Origin: Luteimonas rhizosphaericola
Lineage (GTDB): Bacteria > Pseudomonadota > Gammaproteobacteria > Xanthomonadales > Xanthomonadaceae
Assembly (NCBI RefSeq): GCF_029888045.1
Contig: NZ_JARXRN010000025.1
Span: 526,368-590,367 of the forward strand
Direction: 5' to 3'
DNA: 64,000 bases
In this document: piece after piece, positions 53,159-60,072 of the stretch
How positions within the stretch are numbered: the stretch's first letter is position 1
How the letters are laid out: every line of letters begins with the position of its first letter
The notes under the pieces: model-generated
What the model saw: the letters and a program-made list of their open reading frames with translations, nothing else
Database searches by the model: none
Told to the model about the DNA's origin: nothing
Position numbers and translations under genes: made by a program

Positions 53159-54304
53159 TTGACCATCGCCTCGCCCCGCGCCCAGCAACACGCCACCCGG
53201 GTGGCGTTCTTCATTCCCGGCTTCGTGATCGCGACCTGGGCGCCGCTGGTGCCGTTCGCGAAGCTGCGCACCGGTCTGGACGAGGCGGGGTTGGGCCTGG
53301 TGCTGCTGTGCCTCGGGCTGGGCTCGCTGCTGGCGATGCCGCTGGCCGGCGCGCTGGCCGCGCGCCAGGGTTGCCGCCGGGTGATGCTCGGCAGCACGGC
53401 GCTGATGCTGGCCACGCTGCCGCTGCTGGCGCTGGTGCCCGACGCGCGCCTGCTGGGGCCGGCGCTGCTGGTCTTCGGCGCCGCGGTCGGGGCGATGGAC
53501 TGCACCATGAACATCCAGGCGGTGGTGGTCGAACGCGAGGCCGCGCGGCCGATGATGTCCGGCTTCCACGCCTTCTACAGCATCGGCAGCCTGGTCGGCG
53601 CCCTGCTCGCCACGCTGGTGCTCGGTACCGGCCGCGGCCCGCTGGTCGCCGCGCTCGTCGTGGCGATGGTGGCGGCGCTGCTGTGCGTGCTGGCGATGCG
53701 CGCCTGGCGCCCCGATCGCGCGCCGGCCGGCGCTGCCGTGTTCGCGCTGCCGCGCGGCGTGGTGGTGGCGATCGGCGTGGTGTGCTTCGTGAGCTTCCTC
53801 GCCGAGGGCGCGATGCTGGACTGGAGCGCGGTGTTCCTGCACGAGGTGCGCGGGATCGCGGTGGCGCAGGCCGGCTGGGGCTTCGTCGCCTTCAACCTGG
53901 CGATGACGGCGACCCGGCTGGTGGGCGATGGCGTGATCGCGCGGCTCGGGCGCGCGCCGACGGTGCTCGCCGGGGGCACGGTGGGCGCCTGCGGGCTCGC
54001 GCTGGCGGTGCTGGCGCCGGGGCTCGGCCCCAGCCTCGTCGGCCACGCGCTGCTGGGCGTGGGCTGCGCCAACATCGTGCCGGTGATGTTTTCGCTGGCC
54101 GGCGAACAGCGGCGCATGCCGGCGCACCTGGCGATCCCGGCGGTGACCACGCTGGGCTACGCCGGCGTGCTCGCGGGCCCGGCGCTGATCGGTTTCGTCG
54201 CCCAGGCGGCGAGCCTGTCCACGGCGCTGCTGGCGGTGGCGGCGACGCTCGCGATGGCGGCGCTGCTGGGCGCCCGGCTCGGCGCGCGACGCACCGGAAC
54301 GTGA
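53159..54304 (+). CDS. MFS transporter (YbjJ/fucose permease-like)
   Basis: 381 residues, about twelve membrane helices. FFIPGFVIATWAPLVPFAKL opens the first helix and GLDEAGLGLVLLCLGLGSLL the second; FHAFYSIGSLVGALLAT and LLDWSAVFLHE-type MLDWSAVFLHEVRG are typical of YbjJ-like MFS proteins. Substrate unknown. The only start that yields the first helix is TTG at 53159, with AGGA about 9 bases upstream. Confidence 0.85.
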   Translation: MTIASPRAQQHATRVAFFIPGFVIATWAPLVPFAKLRTGLDEAGLGLVLLCLGLGSLLAMPLAGALAARQGCRRVMLGSTALMLATLPLLALVPDARLLGPALLVFGAAVGAMDCTMNIQAVVVEREAARPMMSGFHAFYSIGSLVGALLATLVLGTGRGPLVAALVVAMVAALLCVLAMRAWRPDRAPAGAAVFALPRGVVVAIGVVCFVSFLAEGAMLDWSAVFLHEVRGIAVAQAGWGFVAFNLAMTATRLVGDGVIARLGRAPTVLAGGTVGACGLALAVLAPGLGPSLVGHALLGVGCANIVPVMFSLAGEQRRMPAHLAIPAVTTLGYAGVLAGPALIGFVAQAASLSTALLAVAATLAMAALLGARLGARRTGT

Positions 54305-54416
54305 CCACCGCCACCATCGCGCGCGCTGTCATCGGCGCGACCGCAATCCGCCACGCAATGTTGACGTTCGCGTCCCTAGGATGCGCCTCCCGCAGACAGT
54401 CCCGCGAAGGTGCACC

Positions 54417-54626
54417 GTGAACCAGGCCAGGATCCGGATCGAAGTCCGCCCCGATGTGCAGGGGGGCTGGTCGGTCACGCGCGACCGCATCGTCGACGGC
54501 TACTTCAGCGAACACGACGCGGCCAACGACTACGCCAGCGCCTGCGCCCGCCGCGCGCGTCGCGCCGGCATGGCGGTCGAACTGGATATCGCGCCCGCTG
54601 CAACGCCGCCGCACATCGCGGCGTGA
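54417..54626 (+). CDS. Small hypothetical protein, 69 residues
   Basis: No family recognised. One beta-hairpin-like start (ARIRIEVRPDVQGGWSVTRD), then an Ala/Arg-rich helix ([20 protein letters not shown]). Soluble and without signal. GTG start at 54417 with GAAGG 6 bases upstream. Its stop is followed by an imperfect GC-rich inverted repeat (GCCGGG...CCCGGC) near 54640. Confidence 0.65.
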   Translation: MNQARIRIEVRPDVQGGWSVTRDRIVDGYFSEHDAANDYASACARRARRAGMAVELDIAPAATPPHIAA

Positions 54627-54793
54627 GTTCCTTCGCCGGGTGGCGCGCCCGGCGCCTGGCCGAACCCGGACCGAACCCCAAGGCACGGACCTGCAACGTC
54701 CGCTGACCCGGGAGCCACTGGGGTGCCCGGTGTTTGCCCTGCATTGACGCAGGCAGCGCCAGACTGCGTGCTCCGACGTCACAGGAGTTCGCC

Positions 54794-55150
54794 ATGACCA
54801 CGAAGCGTGCGTCCCGTTCCTTGCTGGCCCTTGCCGCCGGCCTGGCGCTCGCGCTGCCCGCGGCCTCGGCGCTGGCGGATCCGCCACCGCACGCCCGCGG
54901 CAAGGGCCCGCCGGCGCACGCGGGCGGACCCCACCATGCCAAGGCGCCGCCGCCGGGCTGGGCCAAGCAGGCCTGGCGCAAGGGCGACCGGCTGCCGTTG
55001 CGGGAACTCGACGGCTACTGGATCGACGACTACGGCCGGATCGGACTGGATGCGCCGCCGCGTGGCCATCGCTGGGTGCGCCAGGACGATGGCCGCTACC
55101 TGCTGGTGGCGATCGCCACCGGCTTGATCGTGGAGATGCTGGTGCGCTGA
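54794..55150 (+). CDS. RcnB family periplasmic protein
   Basis: 118 residues. Signal peptide (LLALAAGLALALPAASALA), a His/Pro-rich segment, then the RcnB domain: WRKGDRLPLRELDGYWIDDY and APPRGHRWVRQDDGRYLLVA. E. coli RcnB tunes Ni/Co export; the His-rich linker HAGGPHHAK fits metal binding. The ATG at 54794 follows AGGAG by 7 bases. Confidence 0.88.
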   Translation: MTTKRASRSLLALAAGLALALPAASALADPPPHARGKGPPAHAGGPHHAKAPPPGWAKQAWRKGDRLPLRELDGYWIDDYGRIGLDAPPRGHRWVRQDDGRYLLVAIATGLIVEMLVR

Positions 55151-55167
55151 TGCGCCCGGCCACGGGT

Positions 55168-55199
55168 CGGGCAGCGGGGCGATGCGACCCCGCTGCCCG
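55168..55199 (+). terminator. Stem-loop after the RcnB-family gene
   Basis: CGGGCAGCGGGG pairs perfectly with CCCCGCTGCCCG around an 8-base loop, 18 bases past the stop. Only TT follows, so termination strength is uncertain. Confidence 0.6.
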
Positions 55200-55253
55200 T
55201 TGCCCGCGGCGCGTGCTGCAGCGAAGCGCGCAGCTGCCGTCGGTGCAGGCCGT

Positions 55254-55514
55254 CTAGGTGCGCCGGCCGCGCAGCCAGGCGAGCGCGCCGGGCTGCATTC
55301 CCTTGAACTTCGGATCGCCGGACAGCGGCGCGACCAGCAGGCGCGCGGGCTGCAGGCGGCGCTTGAGCGCGTGGTAGAGCTGCGAACGCGTCCGCGCGGA
55401 CTCGGTCAGGTACAGGCCCGGTGCCAGCGCGACGAGATCCGGCGCGGGATCCGGAGGCGGCGTCGTCCGCGTTTCCAGATAGACGAGAAACAGCTGGCAG
55501 GCGGCGTCGGCCAT
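55254..55514 (-). CDS. Small hypothetical protein, 86 residues
   Basis: No family recognised. Hydrophobic start (MADAACQLFLVYLETRT) and a basic C-terminus (YHALKRRLQPARLL then LAWLRGRRT). Two strand-like segments (PDLVALAPGLYLTE, ARLLVAPL) suggest a compact alpha/beta domain. Stop at the TAG on the minus strand near 55254. Expression is not certain. Confidence 0.55.
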   Translation of the reverse strand: MADAACQLFLVYLETRTTPPPDPAPDLVALAPGLYLTESARTRSQLYHALKRRLQPARLLVAPLSGDPKFKGMQPGALAWLRGRRT

Positions 55515-55674
55515 TGATGCAGCATGTGGCGTGGGCGCGCACGCCGAGGTGAAGGCCTCCGCCCGCGCTCCACGGTCAGGCACCGGCACTTACGGGACCA
55601 TCGCGCGCATCGATGCAGTGCGCCGGACGGCGTCCGACGCCCGGCATGGGCGCCGCACGCTGCGCCGCGTACGC

Positions 55675-56292
55675 TCAGTCCAGGTGTTCGATGATCACCG
55701 GATCGGGAGGGACATCGGGTTCGGCGAGCGGCGGGCGCACATCGGGCGTTCCGGGCAGGTAGACCGCGATCCGGTCGAACAGGCGCTGGTAGAAGTCCTG
55801 GTTCTGCACCGTGTTGCTGCCCACCCGTACCAGGTTGGCGCTGCCGCTGCCGATCGGGACCGGCACCGAGACCGAGCCGATCATGCTCACGCCCACGCTG
55901 GCGGAACTGGACTGCGCCTTGAGCGCGTGCAGGTCCTGCACCGCGTTGAGGAACACGATCGAGCCGCCGGGTGCGCGCTCGACGCAGGTCGCGCGGACGT
56001 TGAGCTGGGTGTGCACGTCCGACTGCGGCTGGAACACCTTGGTCGCTTCCAGCGAATCGGCCGCCTGCTTCGCGATCACGTAGCCCTGGCCGAGCAGGGC
56101 GCGGCGCGTGGCCTCGCAGGCGATCAGCGGTGGCACGCGGTAGTTGCGCGCGTAGGTGTCCTCGGAACTGAAGGCCTCGCCCAGCGGCGGCGCCTCGGCG
56201 CGATGGCGGACTTCGCGTGCGCCGCACGCGGTGAGCAGGCCGGCGAGCAGCAGGCAGGACAGGACGCGGACGGGTGGGCGGGCGACAGGCAT
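55675..56292 (-). CDS. DUF2242 lipoprotein
   Basis: 205 residues. Lipoprotein signal PVRVLSCLLLAGLLTACG with lipobox LTAC. The domain starts EDTYARNYRVPPLIACEATR, then GQGYVIAKQAADSLEATKVF, the DUF2242 signature. C-terminal Pro/Asp-rich tail. Function unknown. The ATG at 56292 gives the signal peptide; a longer frame upstream lacks it. Confidence 0.85.
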   Translation of the reverse strand: MPVARPPVRVLSCLLLAGLLTACGAREVRHRAEAPPLGEAFSSEDTYARNYRVPPLIACEATRRALLGQGYVIAKQAADSLEATKVFQPQSDVHTQLNVRATCVERAPGGSIVFLNAVQDLHALKAQSSSASVGVSMIGSVSVPVPIGSGSANLVRVGSNTVQNQDFYQRLFDRIAVYLPGTPDVRPPLAEPDVPPDPVIIEHLD

Positions 56293-56459
56293 GGCATGGG
56301 GACGGATGGAACCGACGACGGAGTGTAGGCACCGGCGCATGCAAGGCGACTGAACATGCGTGGATGCGGGTGCTTTACGTGTGCGTGCGGCGCGTGCGGT
56401 CGCTGGAGCGCGGAGCGCCTGCGGCGGCGTTCCTGCGGGGAAATTGGCTGGCGGCGGGT

Positions 56460-56489
56460 CCCGGGTGCGCTTCGCTTACCCGGGCTACG
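56460..56489 (+). repeat. REP-like palindromic element, copy 4
   Basis: CCCGGGTGCGCTTCGCTTAC then CCGGGCTACG. Same orientation as copy 1 with CCCGGGT/ACCCGGG arms. Sits just downstream of the GT2 gene that ends the four-gene cassette. Confidence 0.75.
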
Positions 56490-56539
56490 GATGGGGAGAG
56501 GCGCGGGTGGGCGGTGCGCGTGGAACGCGCCGCGCGGGC

Positions 56540-57199
56540 TCAGGCCAGCGCGTGCTCGAGGCTCAGAAGATGCTCGCCGAAGCCTTGGGGGGCGCGGGCG
56601 TCGCGTCGCGCGCTGGTGGTGACGGCGGGACTGTTGCGGCGCGCGATCGACCAGCCTCCCGCGGCCAGCGCCCGCACCAGCGCATGGTCCTCGTGCGCCG
56701 GCATTGGCGCGAAGCCGCCGACCGCGCGGTATGCCGCTGCGCTCACGCCGAGGTTGGCGCCGTGCACGTGCGGATGGTCGTCGCGATGTTGTTCGCGGGC
56801 GAGGAACGCGTCGCGTACCGCGGCCCCGTAGTCGAGCCAGTCGCCGACGCGCACCGTGCCGCAGAACGCATCGGCGCCGCAGGCCACCTGGCCCGACAGC
56901 CAGTCGCGCGGCACCCGGCTGTCGGCATCGGTCGAGGCGAGCCAGCGCGCGCCCGCCTGCAGCAGCACCTCGGCGGCCGCGGCGCGCGCGCGGCCGACAT
57001 TGCACGCGTCCAGACACACAGTGGCCACGCCTGCCTCGGCGCAGATGCGGGCGGTTGCGTCGCGGCAGCGGTCGAGCGCCACCACCACCCGCACCGGTTC
57101 GCCGCCCAGGCGCGGGCAGCCGGCGGCGGCGCGGAGCGACTCCAGGCATCCGCCGATCAGTGCCTGCTCGTCGTGCGCAGGCACCAGCACCCCGATCAC
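56540..57199 (-). CDS. Family 2 glycosyltransferase (cassette gene 4)
   Basis: 219 residues. GT-A fold: IGVLVPAHDEQALIGGCLES opens the nucleotide-binding strand, VVVALDRCRD continues it, and LASTDADSRVPRDW is the DxD metal motif. FGHAN-like HVHGANLGVSAAAYRAVGGF is the acceptor region. It is short, with no membrane helices, so it is likely a soluble partner. The GTG at 57199 overlaps the methyltransferase stop (GTGA). Donor and acceptor unknown. Confidence 0.88.
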   Translation of the reverse strand: MIGVLVPAHDEQALIGGCLESLRAAAGCPRLGGEPVRVVVALDRCRDATARICAEAGVATVCLDACNVGRARAAAAEVLLQAGARWLASTDADSRVPRDWLSGQVACGADAFCGTVRVGDWLDYGAAVRDAFLAREQHRDDHPHVHGANLGVSAAAYRAVGGFAPMPAHEDHALVRALAAGGWSIARRNSPAVTTSARRDARAPQGFGEHLLSLEHALA

Positions 57200-57792
57200 C
57201 GCAGGCCCTCGTGCTGCGCCGGCGACAGGCGGTCGCCGCTCCAGCCCTCGAGCACGAAGTCGGCATCCGCATAGCGCAGCACCGGGGCGATGCCGGCGAT
57301 CGCGCCCAGCCGCGCGTGCACCGCCTCGGTCGTGCTGCGTCGGCCCTTGAAATCGTGGCGCCAGTGGCAGGCCAGCAGCAGCGCGCCCGGCGCGAGGCTG
57401 CCCGCCAGCTGCTGCGCGAATGCATCCAGCGCCGGGGCATCGAGGTAATAGCCCATCTCGCCCACCACCACCAGGTCGAACAGGCCGTGCGGCCATTGCC
57501 GCGGATGCTCCATGCACTCGACCTGCACGTGGCCCAGTGGGGCGCAGGCCTCGCGGGCGACGGCGACCGCGCGCGGATGCAGGTCGGTGGCGAGCAGCAT
57601 GCCGCAGCGTGGCGCCAGGACGCGCGCGAGCTCGCCGTTGGCGCAGCCGATCTCCCATGCGCGCCCGAACCGCGGCCGCGGCAGGGCGGCCACCAGCAGC
57701 TCGCGCTTGCGCGACTCGTACCAGCGGTCGCGATAGCCGAACGGGTCCTCGCCTTCGCGCCAGACCGTGTCGAAGTATGCCGCCAGGCTCAC
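57196..57792 (-). CDS. NodS-like SAM-dependent methyltransferase (cassette gene 3)
   Basis: 198 residues. The Rossmann-like SAM site is WEIGCANGELARVLAPRC, with VVVGEMGYYLDAPALDAF as a later block and HWRHDF near the end. The layout matches NodS, the N-methyltransferase of Nod-factor synthesis, and related natural-product enzymes. GTG start at 57792 overlapping the PIG-L stop by four bases (GTGA). Confidence 0.87.
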   Translation of the reverse strand: MSLAAYFDTVWREGEDPFGYRDRWYESRKRELLVAALPRPRFGRAWEIGCANGELARVLAPRCGMLLATDLHPRAVAVAREACAPLGHVQVECMEHPRQWPHGLFDLVVVGEMGYYLDAPALDAFAQQLAGSLAPGALLLACHWRHDFKGRRSTTEAVHARLGAIAGIAPVLRYADADFVLEGWSGDRLSPAQHEGLR

Positions 57793-58535
57793 CGCAGGTA
57801 GACCTCGAACGGGCGTTCGAAGCGGGCGACCACGTGCGGCGGCAGGATCGGCTCGGCCACCGGCGGCACGCCGGTGCCCAGCTGCGAGGCGAAGCACGCG
57901 ATCGCCGCGCGCTTGGCCGCCAGCGCGTCTTGCGCCAGCGGGACCCGGAAGGCGTTGAAGGGGGCGTGGTCGAGATCCGGGTCGAGCCAGTGCCAGGCCC
58001 AGACCGGATAGCGCAGCAGGCGCGCGCCGGTGGCGGGCACCGCGCGCAGGGCCGCGTGGCCGACGGCGTCGTGGTCCGGATGTCCATCGCGTTCCCACGG
58101 CGCCAGCACCAGGTCGCCGGGGCGGATCAGGCCGTTGACCGCGCCGAGCAGCAGGTCCAATGCGCTGGCCACGCCACCGTCCGGCAGCCCGGCCCGGTAG
58201 ACGCGCGCGTCCACGTCGAGCGCCGACAGCGCCTGCGCCAGTTCGCGCGGACGATGGCTGCGCAGGCGCGCCCGCGTCCAGGCGCGATCGCCCGGGTAGC
58301 AGGCTTCGCCGTCGGTGATCGCCAGCAGCGCCACCTCGAGCCCGGCGCGCGCGGCGGCATGCATCAGCCCGCCGCAGGCGAGCGTCTCGTCGTCGGGGTG
58401 CGGCGAGAGCACCAGCAGCCGGCGGTGGCCGGACAGCAGCGCATCCGCCTGGCGTTCGGCGAGCTGCGACAGCCAGTGCGAATCTCGCCAGTCGGCTTCG
58501 TCATTGCCGGCGCCGACGATGCGCCTCACGGTCAC
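57789..58535 (-). CDS. PIG-L family N-acetylglucosaminyl deacetylase-like protein (cassette gene 2)
   Basis: 248 residues. LVLSPHPDDETLACGG carries the metal-binding H-x-x-D-D of the PIG-L/LmbE fold and WERDGHPDHDAVGHAAL the second metal His. Such enzymes remove acetyl groups from GlcNAc-type sugars in lipids and natural products. GTG start at 58535 with a second GTG at 58529; the first overlaps the preceding stop (GTGA). Confidence 0.9.
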   Translation of the reverse strand: MTVRRIVGAGNDEADWRDSHWLSQLAERQADALLSGHRRLLVLSPHPDDETLACGGLMHAAARAGLEVALLAITDGEACYPGDRAWTRARLRSHRPRELAQALSALDVDARVYRAGLPDGGVASALDLLLGAVNGLIRPGDLVLAPWERDGHPDHDAVGHAALRAVPATGARLLRYPVWAWHWLDPDLDHAPFNAFRVPLAQDALAAKRAAIACFASQLGTGVPPVAEPILPPHVVARFERPFEVYLR

Positions 58536-59518
58536 AGCGGCCAAGGCGCATCTCCTTCCAGTGCGGCGACGTCCTGTCCCAGCGCCGCCCAGTCGCGATC
58601 GGCATGGCTCTGGCGCACGAACACCGACAGGTCGGCGCAGCGCTGCGCGTGCGCATGGTCGCCGCACAGCGGTCCGGGGCCGAGCGCGCGCCCGGCGGCA
58701 TCGAGGACGTCGTGGCAGGCGCGCTCGACTACCGAACGCAGTCGCACCACCTCGCGCCGGTACGGCCGTGCCGGATCGGCGTCGATCGCGGCAGCGAGTT
58801 CGCGCATGAGCGCAGCGGCGGCGCCGAGCGCCATGTCGGCGCGGCCGAGTTGCGCGGCCGCGTGTGGATCGCGGCCGACGCGCGCGGGATCGGTCATGCG
58901 CCCGGCGATCGCGGCCGCGGCGCCGAACCAGCAGGCCGCGATGCCCGCGCCGCCGTGCCAGAAGCCCGGGCGCTCGAGGTACGCGCCCGGGGTGCCGACG
59001 GGTTCGCAGGGCACGTCGCCGAAATCCACCGGCCCGCTTTCGATCGCCGCCATGCCGACGGCCTCCCAGCCCGATGCCGGTCGCGTGATGCCGGGGGACG
59101 ACATCGACACCCGCACCAGCTGGCGGTCGTCGCCGTCCTGCACGGTAAGCAGGGCCGCATCGACGAAGGCCGCGCCGGAGCACCAGGGCTTGCGGCCGCG
59201 CAGCCGTGGGCCGTGGCCGTCGTCGTGCAGGCGCACAGTCGACTGCGGGCCGTCCGCCGCCCACACCGCGAGCAGGGTGCCGGCCGGCGCTGGCGGGGCG
59301 TGCAGCTCGGCGAGGATCGCGAGCGCGTCGTAATGCGCTTCGAGCACCTTCACCAGCGACAGGTCCTCCGCGCCCAGCGCGGCGAGCGCGCGCCAGCGGT
59401 CGAGGGTGTGGCCGCGACCGGGCAGCGGCAGGGCGCCCTCGACGCGCAGCCGCGCACGCGCGCGCGCCTCCAGCGTGGCGGGCGGGGCAGGAGTGGGCAG
59501 CTGCAGCACGGGCGTCAT
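58532..59518 (-). CDS. Acyl-CoA dehydrogenase-like flavoprotein (cassette gene 1)
   Basis: 328 residues, about 50 shorter than typical acyl-CoA dehydrogenases. RLRGRKPWCSGAAFVDAALL is the middle beta-domain start, and the C-terminal helices include MRELAAAIDADPARPYRREV and CGDHAHAQRCADLSVFVRQS. The N-terminal helical domain is abbreviated and the catalytic Glu could not be placed with confidence. First gene of the cassette; ATG at 59518. Confidence 0.8.
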   Translation of the reverse strand: MTPVLQLPTPAPPATLEARARARLRVEGALPLPGRGHTLDRWRALAALGAEDLSLVKVLEAHYDALAILAELHAPPAPAGTLLAVWAADGPQSTVRLHDDGHGPRLRGRKPWCSGAAFVDAALLTVQDGDDRQLVRVSMSSPGITRPASGWEAVGMAAIESGPVDFGDVPCEPVGTPGAYLERPGFWHGGAGIAACWFGAAAAIAGRMTDPARVGRDPHAAAQLGRADMALGAAAALMRELAAAIDADPARPYRREVVRLRSVVERACHDVLDAAGRALGPGPLCGDHAHAQRCADLSVFVRQSHADRDWAALGQDVAALEGDAPWPL

Positions 59519-60072
59519 GCCCGGCAGTGGAGCAAAGGGTTCGTGGGGGCCGCGTGACTGCGCAGGCGTGCGCGTTGCGGCGGATGAACGCGGCTGAACA
59601 GGGATCGGATCCCGGCGCGGCGGTTCGGGATCGGAATGCCCGCAGGCCGCTCCGGTCCATTGCGGCGTGGCCCTGTCTCACGGCCGCGCCCGGTGGCCGC
59701 GCGCAGGTGTGGCGCTGGATGGGGGGGCGTGTCACGCGGGCCTCCGGCGCCTCGGCGCCTGCATGCGCGGGTCGTCGTGCGTGCATCGATCGGGATCGGT
59801 CGAAGGCGCGCGCCGGCCATGGTCGCGGCGGCGCCACCTCGGCTGCGTGGACGCCTGCGCGTCGCCAATGCATTCGCCGCATGCGCTGTCTACCGGTCGC
59901 ATCCTGCGCCGTGGCGCGTCCGCATCCCCAAACGGTTATGCCGCGTACCCGTAATTCGATTGGTACCGGCCGGCGGACGTGGGCAGCCTTGTACCCCCGA
60001 CGACGTCGCGCTGCCGTCCACCCGCGCGGATGCGGGCGCAGGCGCCGACGGTCCGCGACACGAGGGGACACC
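59519..60072. other. Divergent gap between the cassette and the GH3 gene
   Basis: About 550 bases. Long open frames here are by-products of the GC content; none gives a recognisable protein. The stretch near 59930-59970 (AACGGTTATGCCGCGTACCC, AATTCGATTGGTACCGG) is the least GC-rich and the best place for promoter elements of the GH3 gene. Confidence 0.4.

Noticed and set aside
59206-60072. Long open frame upstream of the GH3 start as an N-terminal extension
   Set aside because: The signal peptide begins at the ATG at 60073; the extension is Arg/Ala-rich noise typical of high-GC DNA.
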